Positions 24,911-35,013 are shown, numbered from the stretch's first letter. The stretch: DNA of 64,000 nucleotides from Nodosilinea sp. E11 (GCF_032813545.1 NZ_CP136520.1:1482001-1546000); one strand, 5' to 3'. Notes: a model not told the origin generated them from the letters alone. Numbers and translations: made by a program.

Positions 24911-25480
24911 ATGGCGCTAAAAGAAGAGCTGTTTAACGAAATTTATGCGATCGATGAGGCAAATAATGCCTACATGATCGAAGCCGCCCTCGACAGCTAC
25001 ACCGACATTTTTAGCGAGTGGGACCCAGCCCCCTTTAAGCGGCGAGAACTCGATCCAGACTTGCAGCTCTACCTAGAAAACAGCGCCGATGAAATTCCTC
25101 AAAAATACTCGATTGAGGTGTGTTTTACGCTGCCCCCCGGCAGCCGTGACGAAGTTATGGAGCAGGAGGTCAGAGCTGGGCTCAGAAACAGCGTAGATTT
25201 CAAACTCTACCTGCTCAAACGAGAAATTCGGCTGATCAACACCCGCACCGCCCGCTACGTGATTGCAGGTTTGGGCACGCTACTGGTAGCCCGACTGGCA
25301 GAACCACTCGATATTAATGTACTCACCTCTGTGCTTACCGAGGGGCTGTTCATTGGTGGCTGGGTGTTTTTGTGGGAAGCGGTTTCGCTGTTCTTTTTCT
25401 CAAACCGAGACTTGTACAACCGCTATCGCACCCATAAGCGGTTGCGCGATGCTGAGGTCATCTTTAGCGAGTCTGTTTAG
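24911..25480 (+). CDS. Hypothetical protein with two C-terminal membrane helices
   Basis: 189 aa. The first 105 residues are soluble and acidic (EELFNEIYAIDEANNAY, DSYTDIFSEWDPAPFKRREL) with a predicted alpha/beta fold, and a region of two hydrophobic segments follows (about 115-165: YVIAGLGTLLVARL and LFIGGWVFLWEAVSLFFF), ending in a basic tail (NRYRTHKRLRDAE). Family unknown to me; similar proteins in bacteria are described only as hypothetical. It starts at ATG 24911 after an A/T-rich leader and stands alone on the plus strand. Confidence 0.7.
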   Translation: MALKEELFNEIYAIDEANNAYMIEAALDSYTDIFSEWDPAPFKRRELDPDLQLYLENSADEIPQKYSIEVCFTLPPGSRDEVMEQEVRAGLRNSVDFKLYLLKREIRLINTRTARYVIAGLGTLLVARLAEPLDINVLTSVLTEGLFIGGWVFLWEAVSLFFFSNRDLYNRYRTHKRLRDAEVIFSESV

Positions 25481-25531
25481 AAGGCGTTTAGAAAGTCCTG
25501 CTTCTTGTAGCGAAGGTAAAGATCCCCCCTG

Positions 25532-25550
25532 CCCCCCTTAAAAAGGGGGG
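25532..25550. terminator. CCCCCCTT-AAA-AAGGGGGG hairpin
   Basis: A perfect eight-base stem with an AAA loop, between the convergent ends of the membrane protein and the AAA ATPase gene, so it could serve both. The surrounding GATCCCCCCTG context is a widespread cyanobacterial intergenic motif. Confidence 0.65.
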
Positions 25551-25579
25551 GCTTGGATGCTGTATCTGTTGGCGTACTC

Positions 25580-27475
25580 TTAGCCCCGGTTGGCCACCGA
25601 GGTACGCTGGCTGAGAATAGCCTGGTGGGCCTGCTGCCAGTGGTGGGTGGCAATGCGTAGCTGGCTGGGGTCAGACTGGCCCTGGGCACGGTATTCGCGC
25701 ACGGCCTCTAGGGCAGCCTGGTTGCTGAGCAGGGCCAGGTCGGCCCCGTTCCAGCCGTCGGTGAGGCTGGCCCAGTGGTTGAGATCTACGGTTTCGAGGG
25801 GGCGATCGCTGTTGTGCACTTGCAAAATCGCCAGTCTTCCCGCTACATCGGGCAAACCGATCTCGAGCTGAAGGTCAATGCGACCAGCGCGCAGAATGGC
25901 GGGGTCGAGGGCGCTGGGGCGGTTGGTCGCGCCGATCAGCAGCACATTGGTGCAGCCCTGAAGGCCATCGAGTTCAGTGAGTAGCTGGCCGACGACGCGA
26001 TCGCTCACCCCAGAGTCACCCTGGTACTGGCCTCGGGCAGGCACTAGGGTGTCAATCTCATCGATAAACACCACGCAGGGAGCGGCCTGGCGAGCCTTGG
26101 CAAACAGTTCGCGCACGGCTTGCTCGGCGGCCCCCACCCAGCGGCTCAGCAGTTCTGGCCCATTGACGGCGATGAAGTTGGCCCGAGCCTGGGCGGCAAC
26201 CGCCTTGGCCAGGAGGGTTTTGCCGGTGCCGGGAGGCCCCCACAGCAGCAGCCCGCGCGGCGCTTTGGCTCCGGTCTGGGCGTAGAGGTCGGGGTAGAGC
26301 AGTGCCCCTTCGACCGATTCTTGCAGGGTTTGCTTGACGCTCTCCAGGCCGCCGATGTCATCCCAGGCGATCGCGGGCGACTCGACCTCCACCGATCGCA
26401 GCACCGAGGGCTTGATTGCTTTAATCGCCTGCAAAAAGTCGTCGTGTACCAGGGTCATGGTGTCGGGTACGGGACCGCTCAGATCGGGCACCTGGCGGCG
26501 CAGGGCAAAGTAGGCGGCTTTTTGGCACAGGGCCTTGAGGTCGGCCCCCACCATGCCCACTGACAGATCGGCGATCGCCTCCAACCCAACCCCCTCCAGC
26601 GGCATCTCGCGGGTTTGAATCTGGAGAATTTCGAGCCGACCGGCGCGATCGGGCACCCGAAACTGCACCTCGCGATCGAAGCGACCGGGGCGGCGCAGGG
26701 CCGGGTCAATGTGGTCGGGGCGGTTGGTGGCGGCCAGCACAATCACGCCCTTGGTTTGGGCAAAACCGTCCATCAGGCCCAGCAGGGTGGCCACCAAGCG
26801 CTTTTCGACTTCGCCCTCGACCTTGCTGCGATCGGGGGCGAGGCTGTCGATTTCGTCAATAAATACCAGGCAGGGGGCGGCTTTTTTGGCCTTCTCAAAA
26901 ATCGCCCGCAGCCGCTGCTCGGCCTCGCCATAGTATTTGCCCATCACCTCGGGGCCAACGATCGCAATGTAGTTGACGCCCAGGTCTTCAGCCAGCGATC
27001 GCGCCGTCAGGGTTTTGCCGGTGCCGGGAGGGCCGACCAGCAGCACGCCACGGGTGGGTTCTAGGCCCAGCTTAGCCAGCACATCGGGCCGCTTCAGCGG
27101 AATCTCGACCAGCTCGCGCAGTTCTTGCAGGGTGGCGGAGAGACCGCCGACGTCCTGCATGGTGGGGTGGTGGGGTGGTGGGGAAGAGGGGGAGGATGGG
27201 GAAGAGGGGGAGGATGGGGAAGAGGGGGAGGATGGGGAAGAGGATGGGGGTGGGGTGATGATGACTTCTTCAACGGCGGGGTCGTTTTCGATATCGGGGG
27301 CGTTGCGGTTTGTGCGGCTAACGCCGATATCGGGGATATTGCCCTGGCGGGGAATACTGCTGAAGCCACGAGCGTTAATCTGCACGTTGGTTTTTAGCTC
27401 ACCGCTTTCGGCCTTTTCTTCGAGGGTTTTGGCCAGTTCGAGCAGTTGCTCAAAGCCTTTAAAAAAGTCGTTCAT
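25580..27475 (-). CDS. CDC48/p97-like double AAA+ ATPase
   Basis: 631 aa. Two complete AAA domains: D1 (about 105-330) and D2 (about 370-600), each with Walker A GPPGTGKT and Walker B VFIDEID, plus conserved arginine-finger regions (RRPGRFDRE in D1, LRAGRIDL in D2). The N-terminal 70 residues carry a short helical segment instead of the p97 substrate-binding N-domain, followed by an SPSSP repeat (about 78-100) encoded by an 18-bp purine-rich tandem repeat (27185-27240). Homologues are found in archaea and a subset of bacteria, and act as unfoldases of protein complexes. The cyanobacterial substrate is unknown. It is separated from the following minus-strand CPBP gene by about 200 bases. Confidence 0.88.
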   Translation of the reverse strand: MNDFFKGFEQLLELAKTLEEKAESGELKTNVQINARGFSSIPRQGNIPDIGVSRTNRNAPDIENDPAVEEVIITPPPSSSPSSPSSPSSPSSPSSPSSPPPHHPTMQDVGGLSATLQELRELVEIPLKRPDVLAKLGLEPTRGVLLVGPPGTGKTLTARSLAEDLGVNYIAIVGPEVMGKYYGEAEQRLRAIFEKAKKAAPCLVFIDEIDSLAPDRSKVEGEVEKRLVATLLGLMDGFAQTKGVIVLAATNRPDHIDPALRRPGRFDREVQFRVPDRAGRLEILQIQTREMPLEGVGLEAIADLSVGMVGADLKALCQKAAYFALRRQVPDLSGPVPDTMTLVHDDFLQAIKAIKPSVLRSVEVESPAIAWDDIGGLESVKQTLQESVEGALLYPDLYAQTGAKAPRGLLLWGPPGTGKTLLAKAVAAQARANFIAVNGPELLSRWVGAAEQAVRELFAKARQAAPCVVFIDEIDTLVPARGQYQGDSGVSDRVVGQLLTELDGLQGCTNVLLIGATNRPSALDPAILRAGRIDLQLEIGLPDVAGRLAILQVHNSDRPLETVDLNHWASLTDGWNGADLALLSNQAALEAVREYRAQGQSDPSQLRIATHHWQQAHQAILSQRTSVANRG

Positions 27476-27682
27476 GGCAGATTCTGGGCAAACAGCAGAG
27501 GGATGGGCGCTTCAAGGGTGCCCTAGTTTCAGGGTTCACTACCGACCGGCCAAACTACAGGCCTCAACCACAGCCGTCATAAAAATTGAAGAACATTCCC
27601 TTAAATTTAGCCAGACTGTAGCGATCGCGATAACGCCTCAGCCTGTGACCCTTAAACCTTTCGCCAGTCTCAAGCTGCCGGT

Positions 27683-28351
27683 CTAGAGCCGCAGAGACGT
27701 ATAGCCACCCAGAAACAATAACCAGACGACCACTACTAACCAGTGCATGGCGGTCACGACCCATAGCGATCCCGATCGCCAATACATAAACGTGCAAATC
27801 AGCCCCAGCAGCGCCGCCGACAGCAAAAACACCGGGTTAGTAAAGGTAGCAAAGGCCATCGGGTAGAGGGTCATGGCGTTGAGCGGGTGCATCACCACAA
27901 ACAGCCCCAGCATCGGCAGGCCCAGTCGCCAGCGCTTGCGATCGCTCATTCTTTCCGTGGGGTGAGGCAGCAGCAGCACCCGCCAAAACCCTTCTTCTAG
28001 CAGGGCAGGCACCAACAACACCCGCGCCGCTAGCCGCAGCCCATCAGCCCAGCTGAGGCTGGCCACCGTTGGCGAGAGAAACTGACTCTGCAACCCCACC
28101 GGCACCGTCACTAGACCCAGAGCCAGGGTGAGCCCTACGGCCAACAGCCAATCTTGCGGTTGGGGCCAGGTGGTAGCCGCCTGCTGTAGACGGTGCAGGG
28201 TCAACTTGAGGGCAATGTAGGCGCGAAGGCGAAAATATTGCAAAACTAAAGCACGATAGCAGCAAGAACCTGAATAGACCGCAGGGGCAAAAACAAGCCG
28301 AGGGAGTACATCTCTAACCTGCGAGGCCAGGAAAAGCCTGTGCAGCAGCAT
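27683..28351 (-). CDS. CPBP family intramembrane glutamic protease
   Basis: 222 aa with about six hydrophobic helices. The CPBP catalytic motifs are LLEEGFWRVLL (EExxxR; about 107-117) and FVVMHPLNAM (FxxxH). These Abi-family proteases (relatives of Rce1) cleave in the membrane or act in bacteriocin self-immunity; many cyanobacterial members are of unknown substrate. There is no nearby peptide gene. The start codon ATG 28351 is chosen as the most upstream methionine; no clear Shine-Dalgarno sequence is seen. Confidence 0.8.
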   Translation of the reverse strand: MLLHRLFLASQVRDVLPRLVFAPAVYSGSCCYRALVLQYFRLRAYIALKLTLHRLQQAATTWPQPQDWLLAVGLTLALGLVTVPVGLQSQFLSPTVASLSWADGLRLAARVLLVPALLEEGFWRVLLLPHPTERMSDRKRWRLGLPMLGLFVVMHPLNAMTLYPMAFATFTNPVFLLSAALLGLICTFMYWRSGSLWVVTAMHWLVVVVWLLFLGGYTSLRL

Positions 28352-28687
28352 ATTGCCGTTCCATAGGCCCTACTCATGCCGCCCTACCCCTACTTATTTC
28401 ATAGTAAACAGCTCACCTAGAACCTGGCTGTCATGAACTATGCCAATTGCAAAACCTTGATTCAGCTTGGGGCCTTATTGAGTGCAATCTAGCCGCCAGT
28501 GCCGCTGCGTCAGCCTCGCCAATGCAACGGGGTAATCAAACAAAATTTAGTATTAAAGGTCCGATATTAGAAACTAAAGTCAATTACACTTACCTCTAAT
28601 AGCAATCGGGGCATGATAACCCTAGAGTAAGTGTTGCCCTCTCTGACCGGCTCTGACTCAGTCTATTAAAGAGACATACTTCCCATT
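28352..28687. other. 336-bp divergent promoter region
   Basis: Lies between the divergent CPBP and diguanylate cyclase genes, AT-rich and without a gene. It contains an inverted pair ACACTTAC (28586-28593) / GTAAGTGT (28627-28634) with a 33-base spacer, a possible operator or hairpin upstream of the cyclase gene. No other feature stands out. Confidence 0.5.
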
Positions 28688-30541
28688 GTGATGCCTTCTT
28701 CCGCTAAGCCAGAGCCGTCGTTTCAGTTGGCCCCTTCTGTGGAAGGAGGTCAGGGAATAACTATGGTTAAACCGGCCATATCCCTAGACCAATCTGGCCC
28801 TTGGAAAAAGCTATTTGACACCGCCCTCGATGCCATGCTGATCGTTAACGATCAGGGCTATTACGTGGCAGCGAACCCAGCCGCCTGTGCCCTGCTAGAG
28901 CTACCTCAACAGGCCCTCATCGGGCGGCGAGCAGCCGATTTTTCACTCTCCCAGGCTGATTTTGCAGCGGTATGGCAGCAGATTTTGGCGATGGGAGAGG
29001 GGCGCAGTGAGCAGCAACTCCGCCTCGACAGCGGGGTGATCAAAGCGGTGGAATTTTCGGCCACGGCTCACATTTATCCCAACCATCACCTGTCAGTTTT
29101 ACGAGATATCACCGATCGCAAGCAGGCTAAGGCTGAGCGCGATGCCCTAGCGCGACAGCTCCAGCAGTGGGTGATCAACAGCGCAGAAAAATTGCAGCTC
29201 ACCGAGGCAGAACTGCGATCGCAGCAGCAGCGCACAGACAGCATTCTCAACTCCCTCGAGTGCGTCGTGTGGTCAGTTGACCCCACCACCCTCGCCACCA
29301 TCTACGTCAACGCCGCCGCCGAGGCCCTCTACGGCTATTCGCCCGAGGCGTTTGTGGCCGATGCCAACCTGTGGTTTAGCTGTGTGCACCCCGAAGATAT
29401 GCCGCTGCTGATCGCCGATATTAACGTTTTACCCCAGGTGGGCAAAACCGATCGAGAATACCGGATTCTTCGAGCTGATGGAGAAATGCGCTGGGTGCGA
29501 GGGCAGGCTCGGCTAGTGTACGATGCAGCGGGCCAACCCCTCCGCATTGACGGTACCACGCTAGACATTAGCGAGCTCAAACGGGTGGAGTTAGTCCTCA
29601 AAGACAGCCAAACCACCCAGCAAGCGATTCTAGAGGCCATTCCTGACCTACTGATGCGCGTCAATGGCGACGGTCAAATTCTCGATTTGATCTCAGGGGG
29701 CGAAATTATCCTCTACGGCCCCATTGCGGCCCACGATCGGCAGTCTGTTTATGTCAGTTTTCCGGAGCCCCTAGCCGATCAGCGCATGCATTACATTCGG
29801 CTGGCCCTCGATACTGGCAAGCGCCAGCGCTACGAGCACGCCATCGAACTCAACGGCGAACTGCACTACGAAGAATCGCGGGTAGTACCTCTCACCGACA
29901 CTGAAGTATTAGTGATCGTGCGCGACATTACCGAGCGCAAAAAGGCCGAGCTCACCCAGGGTGAACTCACCCAAAAGCTTCAGCTTGTTAACGCCGAACT
30001 CAATCGACTCGCCACTATCGATGGCCTGACCCAGATGGCCAACCGCCGCAGTTTTGACCAGGCTCTCGACCTGGAGTGGCAGCGAGCTCGCCGCCAGCGC
30101 AAGACCCTGGCCCTGATTCTCTGCGACATTGACTACTTCAAACCCTACAACGATAACTATGGCCACCTGGCCGGTGACGATTGCCTACGCCAAGTGGCCG
30201 AAGCGCTCAATACTGCCGTCCGTCGCCCCGGCGATCTGGCCGCCCGCTACGGCGGTGAAGAGTTTGTGCTGCTGCTGCCCGATACCGACTTGGAGGGAGC
30301 GTTACAAGTGGTAGAGCAGATTCAAACCACCATGGCCGACCGGAGCCTAGAGCATGAGTTTTCTGAGATTAGCTCGGTGTTAACCCTGAGCTTTGGATTG
30401 GTGTGCCATTGCCCATCGGTTAAAGAGCACTCCCCCCGAGAACTGATTCATCGGGCTGATCTAGCCCTGTACCAGGCCAAGGCCAAGGGACGCAACTGCT
30501 ACGTGGTCAGTGCTCACCCCCCAGAAGCAACCTGGCCTTAA
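28688..30541 (+). CDS. PAS-domain diguanylate cyclase
   Basis: 617 aa. Three PAS-type sensor domains (about 38-145, about 185-300 with its PAC motif [17 protein letters not shown], about 305-420) joined by helical linkers, then a GGDEF domain (about 445-605) with the active-site loop RYGGEEF (about 520-526), a variant GGEEF that is catalytically competent in many enzymes. No inhibitory RxxD site is obvious five residues upstream (the segment reads [10 protein letters not shown]). It synthesises cyclic di-GMP in response to an unknown signal. There is no transmembrane segment, so the sensing is cytoplasmic. Start ATG 28688; a GTG lies directly before it. Confidence 0.88.
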   Translation: MMPSSAKPEPSFQLAPSVEGGQGITMVKPAISLDQSGPWKKLFDTALDAMLIVNDQGYYVAANPAACALLELPQQALIGRRAADFSLSQADFAAVWQQILAMGEGRSEQQLRLDSGVIKAVEFSATAHIYPNHHLSVLRDITDRKQAKAERDALARQLQQWVINSAEKLQLTEAELRSQQQRTDSILNSLECVVWSVDPTTLATIYVNAAAEALYGYSPEAFVADANLWFSCVHPEDMPLLIADINVLPQVGKTDREYRILRADGEMRWVRGQARLVYDAAGQPLRIDGTTLDISELKRVELVLKDSQTTQQAILEAIPDLLMRVNGDGQILDLISGGEIILYGPIAAHDRQSVYVSFPEPLADQRMHYIRLALDTGKRQRYEHAIELNGELHYEESRVVPLTDTEVLVIVRDITERKKAELTQGELTQKLQLVNAELNRLATIDGLTQMANRRSFDQALDLEWQRARRQRKTLALILCDIDYFKPYNDNYGHLAGDDCLRQVAEALNTAVRRPGDLAARYGGEEFVLLLPDTDLEGALQVVEQIQTTMADRSLEHEFSEISSVLTLSFGLVCHCPSVKEHSPRELIHRADLALYQAKAKGRNCYVVSAHPPEATWP

Positions 30542-31269
30542 GCTCCCTGGGGCGTTTCCTGCCAGAGCTGAGTGGTCTGGCGCAGGCTGCGAAAGTCACC
30601 ATTACCGATAATCAGATGGTCGAGCACGGGCACCGCTAACACTTGCGCTCCCTGCAGCAGCTGCCGAGTCAGAGAGAGGTCATCGGAAGAGGGCTCTAGA
30701 TTGCCGGAAGGATGGTTGTGGGCGACAATGCAGCGCACCGCACCGTGACGAATCACGGTTTTAAAGATTTCTCGCGGATGGGCCAGGGTTTCGGTGGCGG
30801 TGCCGATGGTAATCACCTGAGTACCCATCAGCCGGTGGCGCACATCGAGTAGCACCACAGCAAAACGCTCCTGGGCCTGCCACATCAGCTCATGGCTGAG
30901 GGCAGCGGCGGCGATCGCCGGATCATCAACCACGGTCTTCTCCGGCGGAACTGCCTGGAGCACCCGTTTGCCTAGCTCAATAGCGGCGAGTATAGTGGTA
31001 GCTTTGGCCGGGCCAACCCCCGAAATTTGCTCAAGGTCGTGGGCCGACACGTCACGCAGGCAGGTCAGGGGATCCCGTTGGTTTTGCCCCATCTCCTGTA
31101 AAATGAGCTGGCCTAGACCGACTGCCGATAGCTTGCCTGATCCCTGGCCAGTGCCCAGCAAAATAGCCAGCAGCTCTGCGGTCGATAGGCTTTTGGCCCC
31201 GTAAGATAGCAGCCGTTCTCGAGGGCGATCGCCGGGCGGCAGATCCAACATGCGGACGTGGTAGGTCAT
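30538..31269 (-). CDS. radC: RadC family JAB-domain protein
   Basis: 243 aa. An N-terminal helix-hairpin-helix (about 40-90: [20 protein letters not shown]) precedes a JAB metalloprotease-like domain whose signature [14 protein letters not shown] (about 180-193) has the H-x-H...D arrangement. RadC was long described as a repair protein, but its enzymatic role is unsettled; a DNA-associated function is inferred. Its end overlaps the cyclase stop by four bases in convergent orientation. Start ATG 31269. Confidence 0.92.
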   Translation of the reverse strand: MTYHVRMLDLPPGDRPRERLLSYGAKSLSTAELLAILLGTGQGSGKLSAVGLGQLILQEMGQNQRDPLTCLRDVSAHDLEQISGVGPAKATTILAAIELGKRVLQAVPPEKTVVDDPAIAAAALSHELMWQAQERFAVVLLDVRHRLMGTQVITIGTATETLAHPREIFKTVIRHGAVRCIVAHNHPSGNLEPSSDDLSLTRQLLQGAQVLAVPVLDHLIIGNGDFRSLRQTTQLWQETPQGA

Positions 31270-31403
31270 ACTGGCACCTCTGATAGCTGGGCCAGAGGCC
31301 CACTGCTAGTAAGCCCAAAGGTTTCCTTTAAAAAACCACTCGTTTCAAAACCACCGCCTAAACCTTCCCAACGTTGACCAATACCGTTTTATGACACTGT
31401 TTT

Positions 31404-31847
31404 ATGCCATCGTCACTCCCTAACGCCGCTGCCATTGCGGCCACCCGCCAGCGGCTCAGCCAGTTTAGCTGCCTGACTACCCCACCCACCCTCACCACCG
31501 CCGAAGCCACCCAGGTACGAGACGACCTGCGCTACTTTAACGAGTGGTCTGACTACCAAACCCTGGGCATCTGCGCTAGCAGCTTGGCCGAAGGACAGCG
31601 ATCGCTGGAGTTGTTCTTAGCGGCCCTAGGAATTGCGGTTAGCCTCGACCTGCCCGATCGCGACGGGGCGATTTATCTCAAGTTCAACACCCTCAAGGGA
31701 GCTTGGTATCTCGACGATTACAGCGGCCCATCGCGGGGCGTGCTGATTACATTCCACACCTCCGAGCCAGAAACCGCTGAGTTGGCGGGCACCTACGGGC
31801 CGTTTCCTTTTGATCTGTTTGCTGACCCGTCAGCCCTGGCGACCTAA
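31404..31847 (+). CDS. DUF1824 family protein (cyanobacterial)
   Basis: 147 aa soluble protein. The order of motifs (SDYQTLGICASSLAEG, then AIYLKFNTLKGAWYLDDYSG, RGVLITFHTSE, GTYGPFPFDLF) matches the cyanobacterial DUF1824 family, whose function is not known. It is conserved across cyanobacteria and also occurs in chloroplast-lineage genomes, which suggests a photosynthesis-related role by inference only. It has an isolated position with no operon partner on its strand. The ATG at 31404 gives the usual length. Confidence 0.8.
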   Translation: MPSSLPNAAAIAATRQRLSQFSCLTTPPTLTTAEATQVRDDLRYFNEWSDYQTLGICASSLAEGQRSLELFLAALGIAVSLDLPDRDGAIYLKFNTLKGAWYLDDYSGPSRGVLITFHTSEPETAELAGTYGPFPFDLFADPSALAT

Positions 31848-31900
31848 CACCCAATTCTGCTTGGTTACTGCCGGTTCAAAGGGGCGCAGGCCCTGCGCCC

Positions 31901-33940
31901 CTACCACCCGGTCCCCCACTCGCGGCTATACTCCGGTGCCGCAGCAATGGGAATAGCGCGGGGAATGTCTTGAATCACCTGCACCTGGATAATCTGATTG
32001 GGCTCAATCACCAGGGTTTGGGGCGCAGTGCCCACCATCGTTGTGGCTCCCACCAAGGCTCCACCTACCAAGCCGATGCCGCTAAATCCCGTCACCAGCA
32101 ATAGGGCCAAGGCGCCCAGGCCAGCCCCAGCGGCAAGGCGAGGAGGGCTGACATCGGGGCGGCCAATCAGATAGTCAGAGGTGGTAGAAAAGGCCACCTG
32201 CTGCCCAGCCGGGGCGATCAGCATTTTGCTCACCCACTGTTGACCGTGGGGGGTTGACTCAAACTGGCCGATGAGTTGACTTCCCGCCGGGGCGACAATG
32301 CCGTTGGTGATCGGGTCGCGAATGTCTTGGGCCAGCAGCAGCACCTGGTTTTGGCTAGAGCTGGTATTTAAATCTAGGGGTTCGCTACCCACGTAGCGCA
32401 GGTCTAAAACCGTACCCGCTGCCACTAGGGTATCGGGAGAGAGGGGGCGCTCAGCTGGGGCCGGGCTGACGGCATTGGGGAAGGCCGCCTGGCGATCGCT
32501 AGGTAGCGGAGTGCCAAAGAGAATCGTCTCGCCTGCTGCGGCCACCGACACCGAGGTATCGGGCGGCATTACGGTACCCTGGGCCGTGGTATTGGGAATA
32601 GTCGGCACAACCAGCAGGTTAGGGTCGCTGCCGGTTAGCTCCACCGGCACCGTGGCGACGGGTGGGGGTTCTTGGTTGATAGCGTTGGCCTGAGCGGCAA
32701 TCGCGGTCTCAGGCGCGGTCAGGATTGGCGGGTCGACGGCAATCACGGGCGCTGGGTCACTGGTCTGAGGGGTCGCCAGGGACGGCGGCTCAGCGGCGAT
32801 CGCCGGTTGGTCTGGGGCCGATGGCTCAAGGGTCGGCAGTTCTGGCGGAGCGATCGCAATCGGGGCAGCCTCATTGCGATCGCCGTCACCCGTGGCCTCG
32901 GCAGGGGTCACCGCAATGGGGACACCACTGGTTTCGCGATCGATGGTAGCAACGGCCTCGGGTTCAGAGGAGCTGGCCGCTGGCGCAGCAGGCGTAACGG
33001 GGGCGGCAGACGGCTGGGCCGCCACCGCAGGGGTCGCTAGCGGCGGCGGCTCTAGGGTGAGCACCGAGCCAGTGCTAGCGGGGGGCAATACTGGGGGGAG
33101 GGGAGCAATGTCGCCTAGCTGAGATCCATTCGCTCCAGCCGGGGGCTCGACCGTTGGAGCGGTGCCCTGAGGTGCGATCGCGACGGGGCCTACTGCCGCA
33201 TCGAGTTCAGCCAGGCTGGGCACCGTAACCTGCTCGCCCGATCGCCCCAGGTTAAAGGGGTCTACCGGCAAGGTCTCGGGCAGATTGGTCAAGTTAGCGA
33301 TGTCGCTGGGCAGCATCAGGTTGGCAGCCGACGTACTCAGTCGCCCGGTACCCGCCGCCGGAAAGCCCAAACGCGGATCGTTGCCGGGAATGACCGGCAG
33401 TTCCACAATCATCTGGGCACCACTGGGCTGAGCACCACTGGGAACCGACAGAGAGGGGAGCCCTGGGGCGACTAGAGCCGTCAGCACCCAGCGGGTTTGG
33501 TCGCCGGCTGCGATCGGCGAAGATTGGTCTGCGGGGGCCAACGCTACCAGGCTGGCTCCATCGTTGGCCAACACCGCATTGGCAGCGAGGTCGAGCACCA
33601 CCACAGTAGCGCCATTTTCTTGGCTTAAGCGCACCTGGCTAACAGCCCCGTCATAGCTTTGCTGAGTCGCCACCGCCCCCAGCTGAGTCTGGGGGATAGT
33701 CAGGACAATGCGGCCAGGCTCGTGCTCCACGGTGTAGTGAGGAGTAACACCGTTGGGCAGAGTCAGGGTCAACTGCTGGGTGACCGGGTCAAACTGCCAG
33801 GCAGCTAGGGTCTCAGCCTGGGCAGCGGGGCACATCACCAACAGGGTCGAAGCCATCAATCCGGCCCCCGCCCAGCCCCCCAGGCGATTGCCCAGGGTTG
33901 TGCCGACAGCTTGCGCCGTGTGGTGAGTGGAATAGTCCAT
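31901..33940 (-). CDS. AMIN-domain secreted protein with long disordered linker
   Basis: 679 aa. A signal peptide (residues about 20-42, ending PAAQAETL) is followed by an AMIN domain (about 45-150: QQLTLTLPNGVTPHYTVE and the RIVLTIPQT strand), which binds peptidoglycan or secretin in Gram-negatives. Residues about 220-500 are a Pro/Ala-rich low-complexity linker. The C-terminal 170 residues look like a VirB10/TrbI-like beta-barrel segment (VLLLAQDIRDPITNG, APAGSQLIGQFE), with a hydrophobic GLGALALLLVTGFSGIGLVGG near the end. Start ATG 33940 has AGGGAG upstream. Perhaps it links cell wall and outer membrane; role is unproven. Confidence 0.8.
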   Translation of the reverse strand: MDYSTHHTAQAVGTTLGNRLGGWAGAGLMASTLLVMCPAAQAETLAAWQFDPVTQQLTLTLPNGVTPHYTVEHEPGRIVLTIPQTQLGAVATQQSYDGAVSQVRLSQENGATVVVLDLAANAVLANDGASLVALAPADQSSPIAAGDQTRWVLTALVAPGLPSLSVPSGAQPSGAQMIVELPVIPGNDPRLGFPAAGTGRLSTSAANLMLPSDIANLTNLPETLPVDPFNLGRSGEQVTVPSLAELDAAVGPVAIAPQGTAPTVEPPAGANGSQLGDIAPLPPVLPPASTGSVLTLEPPPLATPAVAAQPSAAPVTPAAPAASSSEPEAVATIDRETSGVPIAVTPAEATGDGDRNEAAPIAIAPPELPTLEPSAPDQPAIAAEPPSLATPQTSDPAPVIAVDPPILTAPETAIAAQANAINQEPPPVATVPVELTGSDPNLLVVPTIPNTTAQGTVMPPDTSVSVAAAGETILFGTPLPSDRQAAFPNAVSPAPAERPLSPDTLVAAGTVLDLRYVGSEPLDLNTSSSQNQVLLLAQDIRDPITNGIVAPAGSQLIGQFESTPHGQQWVSKMLIAPAGQQVAFSTTSDYLIGRPDVSPPRLAAGAGLGALALLLVTGFSGIGLVGGALVGATTMVGTAPQTLVIEPNQIIQVQVIQDIPRAIPIAAAPEYSREWGTGW

Positions 33941-34003
33941 GGGTGTGTTCTCCCTCTGGTGCGGGGTGAGTAGGGCGTTCGCAGGGCTAGCTCTTGCCAA
34001 CAA

Positions 34004-34305
34004 CGCTAGATGCGGCGTGATAGCTAGGGATACCTAGCCTAAATACAGCGTGAACCCAGAGCCTAACTAAGAATACGCACAAACTTCAAAATTGCAAGGG
34101 GAAAATCGAGTTTTGTGGACAAGGTAACGGAATATCACGGGAACAAACCGAGGGGTACGGAACAAAGGAAGATGCGATCGCGTCGCGAGTACATAAGCAT
34201 GCTCACTGGGGTCAAGCGACGTTGCGTACTGGTTTATGCCACCGCCGAGCAGGGCACCCTGAGCCAAGCACAGTCATACCCGTTCGACTCCGGAGGCAGC
34301 ACACC
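34004..34305. other. 302-bp divergent promoter region
   Basis: Between the divergent AMIN and COP23-type genes. It contains a run of A/T and one HIP1-like octamer (GCGATCGCG) but no gene, repeat or riboswitch I could recognise. Confidence 0.5.
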
Positions 34306-35013
34306 ATGGCCCGTTCTACGACCCAGACTCGCGCTACGTTATTGGTGAGTGGATTGGCCACCGCCCTCTGCTTAGCGCCCTTAGCAGGGCCAGCAGCCCT
34401 GGCCCAAACACCAGCCGGTACTCCTGAGAATGCTCCGGCTGAAGCCGACACCACTACCCGCTTCACCTGCCAGGTGCATAACGGCCAGTACACCGTAATG
34501 TACGCCCCCAGCACCCAGCCAGGGCAAGTCTACCCCTGGGCTGTGCCCCAGGATATGGGCAGCGCCTGGCCCGCCGATCGCCGCTGTGCCGAAATTAGTG
34601 CCCGCCTAGAGCGCTACCGTCCCGACGGTTTACTGGCCCTCGAAACCTCCGTTGAGAACGGCTACAACACTGTCTGTGTCACCACTGAGGCCACCCCCGG
34701 CTGCCGCATCGTATTCACGGTTCCCCCCGGCCAAGACGCGACGGTCACCCGCGATCTCGTCTTTGATAACCTGGCGGTTGCCGACCGAGGCGACCAAACC
34801 CAGGGAGTCACCACCTTTACCGGCGGCAACAGCGATGTGCTGGGGCAAATTGGCAACATTCTGGGCCTGCCCAGTGCTGCTCGGTCAGCTAGTTCTAGAA
34901 ACCAAAGCATTAACCTCAGACCCTTTCTCGACGCTGCCGATGGCGGTACTGGGGCTCGTCTCAACGGGGGCAGCCCAGCAGGGCGACCCCTCAACCCCGA
35001 TTCCTTCCGCTAA
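34306..35013 (+). CDS. COP23-domain secreted protein
   Basis: 235 aa. Signal peptide (about 8-33: LVSGLATALCLAPLAG, cleavage after ALAQ) followed by the COP23 domain (about 47-155), recognisable by TRFTCQVHNGQYTVMY, WPADRRCAEISARLERY, and the paired cysteines in NTVCVTTEA and TPGCRIVF. COP23 was described as a circadian-oscillating secreted/envelope protein of cyanobacteria and its function is unknown. The C-terminal 70 residues are Ser/Gly-rich and probably disordered. Start is ATG 34306; the longer frame to 34222 would prevent the signal peptide from being N-terminal. Confidence 0.8.
   Translation: MARSTTQTRATLLVSGLATALCLAPLAGPAALAQTPAGTPENAPAEADTTTRFTCQVHNGQYTVMYAPSTQPGQVYPWAVPQDMGSAWPADRRCAEISARLERYRPDGLLALETSVENGYNTVCVTTEATPGCRIVFTVPPGQDATVTRDLVFDNLAVADRGDQTQGVTTFTGGNSDVLGQIGNILGLPSAARSASSRNQSINLRPFLDAADGGTGARLNGGSPAGRPLNPDSFR

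Noticed and set aside
26615-27064. 149-aa plus-strand frame
   Set aside because: Antisense to the first AAA domain of the CDC48-like gene.
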